From: Kumtagia ephedrae
GTDB taxonomy: Bacteria; Pseudomonadota; Alphaproteobacteria; Rhizobiales; Rhizobiaceae
Direction: 5' to 3'
Length of the DNA: 64,000 nt
Assembly (NCBI RefSeq): GCF_003012745.1
Contig: NZ_PXYK01000022.1
Location: 54,006-118,005, forward strand
Below, piece by piece: positions 49,303 through 58,834 of the stretch (positions within the stretch are counted from its first letter, which is position 1; the number at the start of each line of letters is the position of its first letter). The translations under genes and the position numbers were made by a program. The notes beneath the pieces are model-generated. The model worked only from the letters and a program-made list of their open reading frames with translations. It was not told where the DNA came from and searched no databases.

Positions 49303-49974
49303 CTATTGCAGGCTGGAGCCGAAATCGTCGTTCTCGCGCGCCAGCGTCATCTCGGTGATGGCGATAAGCGTGTCGGCGCGCGTCTTCAGATCCGGTGCCT
49401 CGAGCAGCGCCTGCTTCTCGGCCATGCCGTAGGGCGCCATCATCGACAGCGCATTCACCAGCATCGCATTGTCGGCGCGGCTGACGCTCTCCCAGTCGGC
49501 TTCCAGATCGTTCGCCTGGAGATAGGCGCGAAACGCCTTCAGGAGTGCCGGGCGATTGACGTCGCCGCCGCCCTGGTCCTCGGCGAGATCACCGATGAAG
49601 GGTGCGATGCGGCACTGGCGGAACGGCGTCTTCACCGGCAGCTCCTGCAGGATCCTGTAGCGGCAGATGCCCTGCAGCGAGATCATGTAGCGGCCGTCGC
49701 CGGTTTCGGTGAGCGAGATGATGCGCCCCAGGCAACCGACTTCGCAGAGTTCCGGCTCGCCGTCCTCGCGCTTGCTCCCGTCGAGCGCCGGCTGCACCAT
49801 GCCGACGATGCGCTCGCCGCGCATCGAATCATCGATCAGCTGCAGGTAACGCGGCTCGAAAATGTTGAGGGGCATGCGGCCGCCGGGCAGCAGCAGGGCT
49901 TCCGACAGCGGAAACACCGGTACCATCGTCGGCACGTCGGAGGCGGTTCGGTAATTGGCGTTTCCCGCCTGCAT
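49303..49974 (-). CDS. LON substrate-binding domain protein
   Basis: The 223-residue protein consists of a LON (LAN) N-terminal substrate-binding domain only, with [26 protein letters not shown] and [28 protein letters not shown]. There is no ATPase or protease domain, so it is not Lon itself. These stand-alone LON domains are common in proteobacteria and may bind unfolded proteins. It follows the thioredoxin-TPR gene on the same strand, with RIME copy 4 in between. (Fragments quoted are discontinuous.). Confidence 0.93.
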   Translation of the reverse strand: MQAGNANYRTASDVPTMVPVFPLSEALLLPGGRMPLNIFEPRYLQLIDDSMRGERIVGMVQPALDGSKREDGEPELCEVGCLGRIISLTETGDGRYMISLQGICRYRILQELPVKTPFRQCRIAPFIGDLAEDQGGGDVNRPALLKAFRAYLQANDLEADWESVSRADNAMLVNALSMMAPYGMAEKQALLEAPDLKTRADTLIAITEMTLARENDDFGSSLQ

Positions 49975-50002
49975 CCATCTCCTCCGTTGCCATCCGCTTC
50001 CT

Positions 50003-50107
50003 TAAAGCGGAATGCGATCAGGTTGAACCGGCATCCCGCTCCACCTTTTTGTCTTGCCGCATGATCTTTGTCCGAAAAGTCTGCAGCTTTTCGGGATCAT
50101 GCCCTAA
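50003..50107 (+). repeat. RIME-like intergenic palindromic element, copy 4
   Basis: About 105 bp: left palindrome AAAGCGGAATGC ... GCATCCCGCT, right palindrome GCATGATC ... GATCATGC, ending CCTAA. It lies between the thioredoxin-TPR gene (50161) and the LON gene (49974), both on the minus strand. Its orientation matches the other three copies. Confidence 0.85.
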
Positions 50108-50160
50108 TCTGGAGCGCCGGCCTTCATTCGCAAGGCCGGCTCCACGAGACTCTCCGACGA

Positions 50161-51126
50161 TCAGGAAAACAGCATCGAAGAGAGCTTTCTGCGGGTCGCC
50201 AGTGTGACCTCGTCCATCAAGCCCCACGCGTCGAAGAACTGCAGCAGCTGGGCACGCGCGGCGTCGTCGTTCCATGTCCGATCGGCCTTGACGATGGCGA
50301 GCAGATTGTCGGCCGCCTCTGTACGCTTGCCGAGCGCGTTCTGGATCATGGCGAGATCGAAGCGCGCCTGATGATCCTTCGGATTCTCGGCGAGCCGGCG
50401 CTCGAGCTCCGCGGAGTCGCCCAGTTCGGCGGCCTGCGCGGCCAACGCGATCTTGGCGCGTACCGCCGCAACCGCGGGCGCGTCCTTCTTGTCCTCCGGC
50501 ACGCCAGCCAGCAGCTCCTCAGCGCCGGCGCGGTCGCCGGTCTCGAGCAGCAGATCGGCAAGTCCGCCGAGCGCCTCGACATTGTCGGGTTGCTCGGCAA
50601 GAACGGCCTCCAACAGGCCGGCGGCCGTCTGCAGGTCTCCTGCCTCGCGGGCCTGCGCGGCGGCGGCAAGCGCCTCGGCGATCTGCGGACCCGCGCCCTT
50701 GCCGGCGACACGGTCGATGAATTCGCGGATCTGGGTTTCGGGAACGGCGCCCATGAAACCGTCGACCGGCTGGCCGTTCTTGAAGGCGATGACCGCCGGG
50801 ATCGACTGGATGCCGAGCTGGCCGGCAACGGAGGGATGCTCGTCGATGTTCATCTTGACGAGCTTGACCTTGCCGCCGGAGGCGCGGACGACCTTTTCCA
50901 GGGCCGGGGCGAGCTGCTTGCAGGGGCCGCACCAGGGCGCCCAGAAATCCACCAGAACCGGTTGCTTGCGCGATTCCTGCAGCACGTCGGTGGCGAAACT
51001 CGCCGTCGTCGTGTCCTTGATCGCGGTCGCGGCCGCCTGGGCATCGGCGTCGGGCTGCGTGCCGAACTGGACGCTAGCCGAATAGGGGCTGGCCGCGCTT
51101 GCGTAGGGATTGTGCTCGTTGCTCAT
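50161..51126 (-). CDS. Thioredoxin-TPR chaperedoxin (CnoX-like)
   Basis: The 321-residue protein has a thioredoxin domain (about residues 45-145) with DFWAPWCGPCKQLAP, keeping both active-site cysteines, and a C-terminal set of TPR-like helices ([41 protein letters not shown]). This is the CnoX/YbbN architecture, a folding factor that protects proteins under oxidative stress. E. coli CnoX lacks the first Cys, whereas this one retains CGPC and so may also reduce disulfides. It starts MSNEHNPYA. Confidence 0.93.
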   Translation of the reverse strand: MSNEHNPYASAASPYSASVQFGTQPDADAQAAATAIKDTTTASFATDVLQESRKQPVLVDFWAPWCGPCKQLAPALEKVVRASGGKVKLVKMNIDEHPSVAGQLGIQSIPAVIAFKNGQPVDGFMGAVPETQIREFIDRVAGKGAGPQIAEALAAAAQAREAGDLQTAAGLLEAVLAEQPDNVEALGGLADLLLETGDRAGAEELLAGVPEDKKDAPAVAAVRAKIALAAQAAELGDSAELERRLAENPKDHQARFDLAMIQNALGKRTEAADNLLAIVKADRTWNDDAARAQLLQFFDAWGLMDEVTLATRRKLSSMLFS

Positions 51127-51183
51127 CTGTGTTCGTCGTCCGCCCTGTCTCTGGCGCCAAAAGCCGGTTTGCCCAGCATGTGG

Positions 51184-51684
51184 CTATCCCGCCGTCACTT
51201 TCAAGATGGCAGCCTCGTGGCCGGTCGCCTGCACGAAGCGCAGCAGGTCGCCGCTTGCAATCGTCGTCGTTGCCTCGTTGGTCAACGGATGGGCGTTGAC
51301 CAACGCATTGCGCATGAGCGACTCGTCCAATACGGCGCGGACCCGGCGGCCGTCATCGTTGATCAGACCGAATACCGTGACCGCCCCGGGCACGACGCCC
51401 AAAAACCCCATCAGCGCTTCGGGCCTGCCGAACGACACCCGGCCGGCAGCGCCGATCAGATGGTGAATCTGCTTGAGGTCGACCTCGGCCTCCTCGTCCA
51501 CCGTGACCAGGAAGTAATTGTCCTTCTTGTCCTTGAGGAACAGGTTTTTCGTGTGGGCGCCGGCGATCTCGCCGCGCAGGGCCCGGGAGTCCGCCACGGT
51601 GAACAGCGGCGGGTGCTCCTTCGTCACCACAGCGATGCCGAGCTTATCCAGGAAGGCAAAAAGCTCGGCGGGGGTCTTCGGCAT
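51184..51684 (-). CDS. ProX/YbaK-type aminoacyl-tRNA deacylase
   Basis: The 166-residue protein is a free-standing editing domain of the YbaK/ProX family that hydrolyses mischarged Ala-tRNA-Pro or similar. Markers are FTVADSRALRGEIAGAHTKNLFLKDKKD, HHLIGAAGRVSF and GAVTVFGLINDD. The name prolyl-tRNA synthetase associated domain protein is often used. It lies 57 bases before the thioredoxin-TPR gene on the same strand. (Fragments quoted are discontinuous.). Confidence 0.95.
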   Translation of the reverse strand: MPKTPAELFAFLDKLGIAVVTKEHPPLFTVADSRALRGEIAGAHTKNLFLKDKKDNYFLVTVDEEAEVDLKQIHHLIGAAGRVSFGRPEALMGFLGVVPGAVTVFGLINDDGRRVRAVLDESLMRNALVNAHPLTNEATTTIASGDLLRFVQATGHEAAILKVTAG

Positions 51685-51875
51685 GATCGGGCTCGGGTTC
51701 GGCTGAAGCCTTGCTTATGGCCAATGCGCGAAGCCGAAACAAGCCTTCCGCTGCGACACGCCGCGCTGTCCGCCGAACCCCGGCTCATCGCTGCTCCGCT
51801 TCGTCCAATTTCCCTGTTGCAATCGGCCGGCGCTTCGGCCATATAGGCGCGGCTTGCGGCGCCTGCGCCGCGCGA

Positions 51876-51950
51876 GCGGGTGTAGCTCAGGGGTAGAGCA
51901 CAACCTTGCCAAGGTTGGGGTCGAGGGTTCGAATCCCTTCGCCCGCTCCA
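51876..51950 (+). tRNA. tRNA-Gly (anticodon GCC)
   Basis: A complete cloverleaf: acceptor stem GCGGGUG pairs with CGCCCGC (one G-U pair), D arm in UAGCUCAGGGGUAGAGCA, anticodon loop CUUGCCAAG with GCC, T arm GAGGGUUCGAAUCCCUU, and encoded CCA at 51948-51950. Confidence 0.97.
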
Positions 51951-52332
51951 ATTCTACTTAGGTTTGAATGGCTTACAGGCTCGGGCGACCGGGCCTTCTG
52001 CTTTTTGGCGCCGGGGAGTTTTGCTGAGAGCCGGAGGGCCGTGCCGTGCAAATTGCGCGGCGATGCCGTCATAGCCGTGCCCCTTGCCGGTGAGGATATG
52101 CAGCCGGTCATAGGCCGGGCTTTGTTTCGTGCCCGCCATCGGAGTGCAGGCGGCGAACCAATTCCGCCGATACGGCCCGGAGCAAGCGAAGCGATGGTGA
52201 CCAGCCACACTCCCGCTGCGTTCGTTCTCCGTTCAACCGAAATACATCCGTCCGCGCAAGGACGCGTGCAGGTCGGCAAAAGCCTTCAAGGATGGCCGTG
52301 CAGCATTGATGGGCTGGTCCTGCCGGGTCGCG
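51951..52332. other. 382-base gap after tRNA-Gly with no supported gene
   Basis: Short open frames exist on both strands but none has recognisable similarity. The ones that cross the tRNA give the familiar GEGIRTLDPNLG artefact. I see no integrase remnant, no duplicated tRNA end and no clear terminator. The gap may hold decayed genes. Confidence 0.5.
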
Positions 52333-54528
52333 TCAGGACCAGCTCAGATCATGCCGGCTGATCGGTGTCGAGCGGGCGCGCTTGCCGGTGGCGAAGAAGA
52401 TCGCGTTGGCGACGGCGGGTGGCACTGGCGGGCCGCCGGGTTCGGCCACGCCGCCCCACCAGCCGTCCTGCGACAGCGCGAAATGGCATTCCACCGCGGG
52501 CATCTGGTCGATGCGCATCAGATTGTAGCTGTCGAAGTTCAGGTTGGCGAACTGTCCGTCCCGCAATTGCAGACCGCCGTTCAGCGCATGGCTCAGCTCC
52601 CAGCAGGCGGCACCCTCCATCTGCTCGGCCGCGTTGAGCGGATTGATGATGTAGCCGCTGTTCATCACCAGGACGATCTTTTCGATGCGAAGCTCGCCGC
52701 CGCGGCTGACCGTTACGGTGGCGCAGGCGCCGCAATAGGAGCCATGGTCCTCGACGACGGCGACGCCCATGCCCTCGCCGCGCGGCAGATCGGTTGTGAA
52801 GCCCGAGACCTCCTTCAGCTTAATGAGCACCCGCTGCCAGGGCTCCATGCCCTTGGTCATCTCCAGCCGCCATTCGAGCGGATCCCAGCCGCCGGCCAAG
52901 GCCATCTCGTCGACGAACTGTTCGATGATGAAGCCGTTCTGGTTGGCGCCGGGGGCGCGATGCGTCGTGGTCGGGATATGGGCGGCGGGGTTGTGGCGTT
53001 CGTGGCGCCGGTTCGGTACGCGGTACGGCATCGTCCCGATGGCGTAGTCGGCCGTCGCCGGGCCATGACTCGACGCCCCCTGGTACGCGAACCAGACGGC
53101 GCGCGAGAAGAACGCCTCGGGAAGGCCGTTCTCGCCCAGCGCGGCCGAGAGCCGAGTGTAATGCGGCGGCCGCTGCTTGTCCTGGGCGATGTCCTCCTCG
53201 CGCGACCATATGACCTTGACCGGCCGGCCCAATTGCCGGGAAAGCATTGCCGCCTGGCGCGTGACGGCGGTGTTGCCGCCGCCGTTGCCGCCAAAGGCGC
53301 CGCCGATGAACACGGTGTGGACGAAGACATCCCTGGTATCGCGGCCGAGCTCGTCGGCCACGATCTCCAGCGCGCTCGCCTGGTTCTGCGTCGGCGACCA
53401 GACGTCGACGCGTTCGCCAGTGACGCTGACGGTCGCGTTGATCGGCTCCATGCGGGCATGCGTCTCGTAGGGCCGATGGTATTCGGCGCTCACCACGCGC
53501 GCGGAGGCTGCGATCATGGCGAGGGTGTCGTCGCCCTCCTCGTGACTGACCTGTCCGGGCTCTTCCCAAAGCCGTCTTGCCTCGGCAGCCTGTGTTTCGT
53601 CGCTGACCCCGCCGTCGGTGCCGAAATCCCACTCCACCGTGATCAGATCGAGCGCGCTCCTGGCGCGGTACCAGCTGTCGGCGACGACGGCGATGCCGTC
53701 CTGCAGGTGATTAGGCCCAGTCCTGCCCGGCACCGCCCGGAACTCGACGACGTCCACCACGCCGGGGCGGTTCCTCGCTTCGCCGGCGTCGTAGCCGGCC
53801 AGGCGCCCCCACGGCACGGGACAGCTCTTGACCGCGGCATAGACCATGCCGGGAAGGCGCGTGTCGATGGCGTAATGGGCGCTGCCGTTCACCTTCACCG
53901 GGACGTCCAGCCTCGCGACCGCCGTCCCGAGCAGCCACCATTGATCCGGCGGCTTGATGCCCGGCTCCCGGTCCAGCGTCACCGCCGCCGCGGCCGTGGC
54001 GAACTCGGCATAGCTGCCGCTGCGGTTGCCGGCCGAGAGCGTGCCCTGCCGGGCGGTGACGGCCGAGCGGTCGACCCCCCAGGCCTCGGCGGCCGCCTGC
54101 TTCAGCCGCTCGCGCGCGGAGGCCCCGGCCCGCATGATGTGGGGATGCTGCATGCGCACCAGCTGCGAGCCGTGCGTGCTGGTGACGATGTACTCGCCGC
54201 CCTGGTTGACATGGCGGTTCATGTCGGCAAACACGGCCTGGACGCTCTTCCACGGCACGTCCAGCTCTTCCGCCACCATCATGGACACCGACGTCAGGGC
54301 GCCCTGGCCCTGCTCGGTATGCGGCACGCGGATGGTGACCTTGCCGGCCGCGTCGATCGTCAGCCACGCGTTGATCTCGACGCCTTCGGTGGGTGTGGTC
54401 CAGGGTTTCGGCGCGACCACGGCGGCTGCCGCGCCGGGAATGTGAAAGCCGAGGGCCAGTCCGCCGCCGGCCCCGAGCATCGCCCGCATCAGCGTCCGGC
54501 GCGAGATGTGCGTGTCCATGACGGTCAT
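52333..54528 (-). CDS. Molybdenum hydroxylase large subunit (isoquinoline 1-oxidoreductase beta-like)
   Basis: The 731-residue protein has a twin-arginine signal ([19 protein letters not shown]), so it is probably periplasmic. It carries two Ald_Xan_dh_C2-type regions with molybdopterin-contact motifs [26 protein letters not shown] and a C-terminal catalytic Glu in [10 protein letters not shown]. This is the IorB/aldehyde oxidase form. Start ATG 54528 overlaps the small-subunit stop (ATGA). The substrate is unknown; N-heterocycles or aldehydes are family possibilities. No xdhC-like maturation gene or cytochrome c subunit is visible. Confidence 0.95.
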   Translation of the reverse strand: MTVMDTHISRRTLMRAMLGAGGGLALGFHIPGAAAAVVAPKPWTTPTEGVEINAWLTIDAAGKVTIRVPHTEQGQGALTSVSMMVAEELDVPWKSVQAVFADMNRHVNQGGEYIVTSTHGSQLVRMQHPHIMRAGASARERLKQAAAEAWGVDRSAVTARQGTLSAGNRSGSYAEFATAAAAVTLDREPGIKPPDQWWLLGTAVARLDVPVKVNGSAHYAIDTRLPGMVYAAVKSCPVPWGRLAGYDAGEARNRPGVVDVVEFRAVPGRTGPNHLQDGIAVVADSWYRARSALDLITVEWDFGTDGGVSDETQAAEARRLWEEPGQVSHEEGDDTLAMIAASARVVSAEYHRPYETHARMEPINATVSVTGERVDVWSPTQNQASALEIVADELGRDTRDVFVHTVFIGGAFGGNGGGNTAVTRQAAMLSRQLGRPVKVIWSREEDIAQDKQRPPHYTRLSAALGENGLPEAFFSRAVWFAYQGASSHGPATADYAIGTMPYRVPNRRHERHNPAAHIPTTTHRAPGANQNGFIIEQFVDEMALAGGWDPLEWRLEMTKGMEPWQRVLIKLKEVSGFTTDLPRGEGMGVAVVEDHGSYCGACATVTVSRGGELRIEKIVLVMNSGYIINPLNAAEQMEGAACWELSHALNGGLQLRDGQFANLNFDSYNLMRIDQMPAVECHFALSQDGWWGGVAEPGGPPVPPAVANAIFFATGKRARSTPISRHDLSWS

Positions 54529-54989
54529 GCGTCCTCCATCAGCTCGGCGGCGCGGCGGATCGCCTGGCGGATGCGCGGGTAGGTGCCGCAGCGGCACAAA
54601 TTGCCCGCCATGGCGGCATCGATGTCGTCATCCGTCGGATCGGGCGTCTGCCGCAGCAGCGCCGCAGCGGACATGATCTGCCCCGACTGGCAGTAGCCGC
54701 ATTGCGGGACGGCATGCTCGATCCAGGCACGCTGGACCGGATGGCTGTTGTCGCCTGAAAGGCCTTCGATGGTGGTGATTTGCGTGCCGACGACGCTGTC
54801 GAGGGGAAGGGCGCAGGACCTGACCGCCTCGCCATCCACATGCACGGTGCAGACGCCGCATTGCGCCACGCCGCAGCCGAATTTCGTGCCGGTCAGGCCG
54901 ATGCTGTCGCGCAGCACCCACAGCAGCGGCGTTTCGGGCTCGGCATCCACCTCATAGGTGGCGCCGTTCACGGTCAGCGTGAGTGTCAT
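54525..54989 (-). CDS. Molybdenum hydroxylase small [2Fe-2S] subunit (isoquinoline 1-oxidoreductase alpha-like)
   Basis: The 154-residue electron-transfer subunit has two [2Fe-2S] clusters: the plant-ferredoxin-type CGVAQCGVC plus Cys of VRSC, and the C-terminal CGYCQSG and [11 protein letters not shown]. It begins [15 protein letters not shown]. It has no signal peptide and would be exported with its partner by the Tat system. It is the promoter-proximal gene of the pair, and a tandem repeat lies about 160 bases upstream. Confidence 0.96.
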   Translation of the reverse strand: MTLTLTVNGATYEVDAEPETPLLWVLRDSIGLTGTKFGCGVAQCGVCTVHVDGEAVRSCALPLDSVVGTQITTIEGLSGDNSHPVQRAWIEHAVPQCGYCQSGQIMSAAALLRQTPDPTDDDIDAAMAGNLCRCGTYPRIRQAIRRAAELMEDA

Positions 54990-55291
54990 GCCGGCATTCT
55001 CCACGTCCAGAACTTGATGTCGACTTCCGTCTCGCCGTTCATTGTCCGGGTCCGGATATTCTCCGTTGCGCCATCCGTCCGAAGCGGGACGGCCGCAGGG
55101 GAAATGCTAGCGAGGCACTGTCGCAGAAGCTTGTCCAGGCATGGCTGCCGATACAATTGGATACAATTGTCACGAATTGTTGATGCGGTCGACGCGGGCG
55201 ATTGGCTTTCACGGTACGGAGCTGCTACGGCGACCGCCCTTGCTCTTGCCGGGCGCGCGATGAGGCCGGAGGGCCGAAGCGGGCGTCGGCG
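54990..55291. promoter_or_regulatory. 302-base upstream region of the molybdenum hydroxylase genes
   Basis: This gap between the FAD oxidoreductase stop and the small-subunit start carries the probable promoter for the hydroxylase pair. A notable part is a tandem 10-bp repeat at 55150-55169 followed by AATTGT. I see no gene in it. Confidence 0.5.
55150..55169. promoter_or_regulatory. Tandem GATACAATTG repeat, candidate operator
   Basis: GATACAATTG occurs twice back to back, followed 10 bases later by AATTGT. Each unit contains the partial palindrome CAATTG, in an otherwise GC-rich region. It lies about 160 bases before the small-subunit start and resembles a regulator binding site (for example GntR or MarR type), but no regulator gene is in the window. 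Confidence 0.5.
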
Positions 55292-56617
55292 TCAAACGCC
55301 CGTCGTCGGGCGCGGGCGCGTGCCGTCGATGAAGCGTTCGTAGCGGAAGGCGGCGGGGTCGACGAGCGGCGCGTCGCCGGTCGCCAGATCGGCGGCGAGC
55401 CGGCCCGCCGCCGGCCCAATGCCGAAGCCATGGCCGGAGAAGCCGGTGGCAATGACCAGGCCGGACAGCGACTTCACCGGCGCGATGACGGGAACGGCGT
55501 CCGGCGTGGCGTCGATGAAGCCTGCCCAGCGCTGCAGCACCGGCACGCCCTTCAGCACCGGAAAGACTTCCTCCATGGTCCGCAGCGCCTGGTCGATATG
55601 CGGCACCGGCGCCGGGTCGAGCGTGCGATGGCGTTCGTACACCGAGCCGCTGTCTCCCAGCGCAGGCGCCAGTCCGGCCGGGCCGGTCACGAAGCCCGCG
55701 CCGACGCGCAGGCCGACCGAGCGCCATTCGTTCATCAGCATCGGCAGGAAGTCGCGGAAATAGCGAAAGCTGTCCGGAACGATCTCATGGTAGCTCAGGG
55801 CGCCGCCGGCGATGGTGTAGCCGCCGTCCAGACGCTTGCGGTAGGCGAAGCCGTCCGCCCACGCGGCGGTCTCCGGTCCGCCCTCGACCGGACCGGTGCG
55901 CAGGACCGAGGCGCGCACGACCAGCTGTGGCAGGCGCAGGCCGAGCGGCCGGCACAGCCGGCTCGACCAGGCGCCGCCGGCGACGATCACCGTGGAAGCG
56001 CGGATAAGACCTTTCTCGGTGACGACGCCGCAAACCCGCCCGCCGGCGGTGTCGATCGCGCGCACCACGCAGTTCAGAAGGATTTTCGCGCCGGCGCGCC
56101 TTGCCGCGCGGGCGATCGCCGGGGCCGCCTTCTGCGGTTCGGCGCGGCCGTCGCTCGGCGTGTAGAGCGCAGCCCTGAAGCCGCGCCGCGCGCCGGGCAT
56201 CTGCGCCGAAAGCGCCTCTCCGTCGATCAGACGGGTGTCGAGGGCATAGTCGCCGGCGCGCTTCAGCCAGTCCTCGTGGAATGCCACGTCGCTGTCGTCC
56301 CGGCAGAGATAAAGAATGCCGGAGCGGCGGAAGCCGACGTCCTCGCCGACCAACTCCTGCATGGCCGGCCACAGCTTCAGCGCCTCGACGATCAGCGGCA
56401 GTTCGCGCGGGTCGCGCCCCATGCGTCGGCACCAGCCCCAGTTGCGGCTCGACTGCTCGCCAGCAATATGGCCCTTTTCGCACAACACGACGGAAACGCC
56501 CTTCTTCGCAAGGAAGAGCGCCGCGCTGACCCCGATGATGCCGCCGCCGATGATGACGACGTCGGCCGCATCGGGCCTGGCATCGTCCGTCGGGACCGGA
56601 TCGACCGCAGGGCCCAT
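55292..56617 (-). CDS. FAD-dependent oxidoreductase (DAO/DadA-like)
   Basis: The 441-residue protein has an N-terminal FAD loop VVIIGGGIIGVSAALFLAKKG and the DAO-type GWCRRMGRDPREL, with GFSGHGFGIGPAAGRLAADL near the C-terminus completing FAD binding. It is probably an amine or amino-acid (D-amino-acid, sarcosine-like) oxidase or dehydrogenase; no membrane segment. The gene stands between the hydroxylase pair and a flavodoxin-like gene, all on the minus strand. The substrate cannot be set from sequence. Confidence 0.93.
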   Translation of the reverse strand: MGPAVDPVPTDDARPDAADVVIIGGGIIGVSAALFLAKKGVSVVLCEKGHIAGEQSSRNWGWCRRMGRDPRELPLIVEALKLWPAMQELVGEDVGFRRSGILYLCRDDSDVAFHEDWLKRAGDYALDTRLIDGEALSAQMPGARRGFRAALYTPSDGRAEPQKAAPAIARAARRAGAKILLNCVVRAIDTAGGRVCGVVTEKGLIRASTVIVAGGAWSSRLCRPLGLRLPQLVVRASVLRTGPVEGGPETAAWADGFAYRKRLDGGYTIAGGALSYHEIVPDSFRYFRDFLPMLMNEWRSVGLRVGAGFVTGPAGLAPALGDSGSVYERHRTLDPAPVPHIDQALRTMEEVFPVLKGVPVLQRWAGFIDATPDAVPVIAPVKSLSGLVIATGFSGHGFGIGPAAGRLAADLATGDAPLVDPAAFRYERFIDGTRPRPTTGV

Positions 56618-56758
56618 GGATTTCCCCCAATGCTTGCGGCATCGCGCCGGATTGTCACGTGCCAGTCCATGCCTGCGCGAAGCGATCCTTGCAATGCACC
56701 AGCGCCGGGCAGCGGTCGAGCCTGAGTCGGTCGCCGCTTCCGACGAGCACCCGGATGG

Positions 56759-57856
56759 CTATTTCTGGCGGGCTTCCTTCAGGTGCTCGCCCGGGATGAC
56801 GAAGCGGCCAGAGCGGCGCTCGACGACCGCCTGGGCAAGGGTCCGCGCCGCGCTGCGGACCTCCTCCTGGATCGCTTCGTCGCGGTCCAGTTCCTGGTGG
56901 CTGTCGGCGTAGGGTTTCCAGTAGCCGATATAGCGGTCGAGCTCGGCCAGCGGACCGGCCGGCGCGAGCATGAAGCGCAGCCAGTCGGAAAGCGAGCGGC
57001 GCACGTTCTCCGCCCCTTCGAGGTCGCCGTGGACGACGACCGAGAAGAGCCGGCCGGCCAGGTGGCGCGGGTAGTCCCAGCCGTCGAGCTCGACCTTCTT
57101 CGCCTTCTCGGCATCCTTGCCGTCGGTGAGCGTCGGGTCCGGGTTGCCGCCGTCGGCACAGACCAGCCGATCCATCATCAGCTTCACCGGCGACGACACC
57201 TGATACCAGTTCACCGGCGTGACGATCATGATGCCCGCCGCCGCCACCCAGAGCGGATAGATGTCGTTCATCCAGTCCTGGACCTGTCCTAGCGAGTGGT
57301 TTGGGTAGCAGGAGCAGGGCCAGTGACAGAGTGGTGCGGCCGTCGAGAAGCAGGCCTTGCAGGGATGGATGTGCCGGCCGTATTCCGAGGCGAGCCGCGA
57401 CAGGTCGAGGATCGTCACCGGCAGGCCGAACTCCTGCTCAACAGTTTCGCGCGCACATTCGACCAGGCGAAAACTCTTCGACATCTCGCTCGGGCAAGTG
57501 TGCTCGCTGCGCGACGAGCCGTTGATGAGCAACACGCGGGGTTTTCGCGACCTGTCCTCGTAGATCTCCTGCGCGGCGAGGATGGCGTCGCGCGCGGCGA
57601 TCCAGTCGACCGAAAGGTCGTAGTCGGGATTGTGGAACGTTTCCCCGGCCTTGCGCGTCACCGGGCTTTTTCGCGATTGCTCGTAGGCCTGCCAGGCGAC
57701 GTCCGCCACCCTGTCCAGCTCGCCACGCAGCGTGTCGAACGCCGGATCGAAGAACTGCTCGAGGTAGCGCTTCTTGAACGCCCTTTCGGCGAGGCGAGGA
57801 CTGGGCATGCCCTTGCGCGGGGTCGTCGATCCGGAAAGCCGTCCGGAAACCTTCAT
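56759..57856 (-). CDS. Flavodoxin-like NADPH-dependent FMN reductase family protein
   Basis: The 365-residue protein has an N-terminal helical extension of about 105 residues and a flavodoxin-fold core starting RKPRVLLINGSSRSEHT, the FMN phosphate loop. A Cys-rich segment (CKACFSTAAPLCHWPCSCYPN) and VTPVNWYQVSSPVKLMMDRL, the dimer/FMN region, follow. Such proteins reduce FMN, quinones or aromatic compounds. The extension is longer than in typical family members. It lies 142 bases before the FAD oxidoreductase gene. (Fragments quoted are discontinuous.). Confidence 0.9.
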   Translation of the reverse strand: MKVSGRLSGSTTPRKGMPSPRLAERAFKKRYLEQFFDPAFDTLRGELDRVADVAWQAYEQSRKSPVTRKAGETFHNPDYDLSVDWIAARDAILAAQEIYEDRSRKPRVLLINGSSRSEHTCPSEMSKSFRLVECARETVEQEFGLPVTILDLSRLASEYGRHIHPCKACFSTAAPLCHWPCSCYPNHSLGQVQDWMNDIYPLWVAAAGIMIVTPVNWYQVSSPVKLMMDRLVCADGGNPDPTLTDGKDAEKAKKVELDGWDYPRHLAGRLFSVVVHGDLEGAENVRRSLSDWLRFMLAPAGPLAELDRYIGYWKPYADSHQELDRDEAIQEEVRSAARTLAQAVVERRSGRFVIPGEHLKEARQK

Positions 57857-57948
57857 CGGAAATCACCTCGCGCCGTTGATCGCTCCCGCTCAACGCACGC
57901 GCGGAGTTGCAGTTGCGGTTCCGGTGGACGAGGCGCGTGGCCTCTGGA

Positions 57949-58811
57949 CTACCGGACGGCTTGCTGACGCAGCCAGCCGGTGACGAAGTCCAGGATCATC
58001 GGCACGTTCTCGCCCGTCTCGACGGCGCCGGCGAGTTCGGAGAGCCGCATGGCGGCCGCGAGCAGGAAGACCCGCCGCGGGTCGAGCGCCTTGCCGGTGC
58101 GGACCTCGTAGGCCCGCATGGCGCGCCGGGCGAGATCGGGATCGATCAGCGACACCTGCACGAACTCGCGATGCGGCGGGCCGAAGCCGGAATCGGCGAA
58201 GTCGAAGATGCCGCAAAGCGGCATCGCGTCATGGTCGAAGGCCATGTTCCAGCCATGTGCGTCGAAGAAGCCGTAGACTTCGCCGAGCGGGTCGGGGCCG
58301 AGCGCATGATAGTCCCGGATCGCCGCCTCCGCTTCCGCGCGCAGTTCCGGCGGCAGCAGTGACCAGGCGGGAGCCAGCGTGTCATCGCGCGTATCCCACC
58401 AGCCGACCGGCTCGGCGCCCGCGGCGCGCATGACGGAGGGATCGATCGCGTGCAGCCCGGCGAAGAACAGGGCGAGATCGTCGGCGAGCCGCTCCCGGGC
58501 GGCGTCGTTCAGGCTGGGATAGTCGGAGGGCTCCAGCGTGCGGCCGGGCAGTTTGCTGTGTTTTGAAAACAGCGGCGGACCCGGGTGGACCGTCATGTCC
58601 GGCACCGGCATGGTGACCAGCGGGCGCACGGCCGCGAGCAGCTTCGCCTCGCGCAGCAGCGCGGTCTCGGCCTCCTCGCCTTCGGGAAACTTGAAGATCA
58701 GCCCGCCCGCTTCGACGGCGAGGCTGTGCCAGCCTTTGCCGGCGACGCTGAAGACGGAGCCGGCCAGATGCGGTAGGCCGCGAGGATGGCGTGCCGGCAG
58801 TCCTCCGGCAC
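57949..58811 (-). pseudogene. Aminoglycoside/homoserine-type phosphotransferase, frameshifted near its start
   Basis: The APH-fold gene encodes GWHSLAVEAGGLIFKFPEG (ATP-binding strand), a catalytic FDAHGWN (Asp at the HxD position) and a metal-binding DFADSGFG. Two frames are needed: PEDCRHAILAAY starts from GTG 58811, and PHLAGSVFSVAGKGW continues in another frame. Restoring one C to make TACCCGCAT at 58771-58775 would join them. Without this the longest intact frame begins at GTG 58629 and lacks the N-lobe strands. It is either a pseudogene, a slippage product or a sequencing error. It is just after pntB. Confidence 0.72.
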
Positions 58812-58834
58812 GTTCGTCGGTACGGAAACGCTGG

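Noticed and set aside
51954..52208. Minus-strand 84-residue frame after the tRNA, considered as a transposase or integrase remnant
   Set aside because: No recognisable motif; too short to support.
51887..52279. Minus-strand frame ending GEGIRTLDPNLGKVVLYP
   Set aside because: This is the well-known artefact of translating a tRNA gene in reverse; here tRNA-Gly.
52306..54582. A 758-residue plus-strand frame opposite the molybdenum hydroxylase gene
   Set aside because: Antisense shadow; the hydroxylase on the minus strand has clear cofactor motifs and an overlapping partner.
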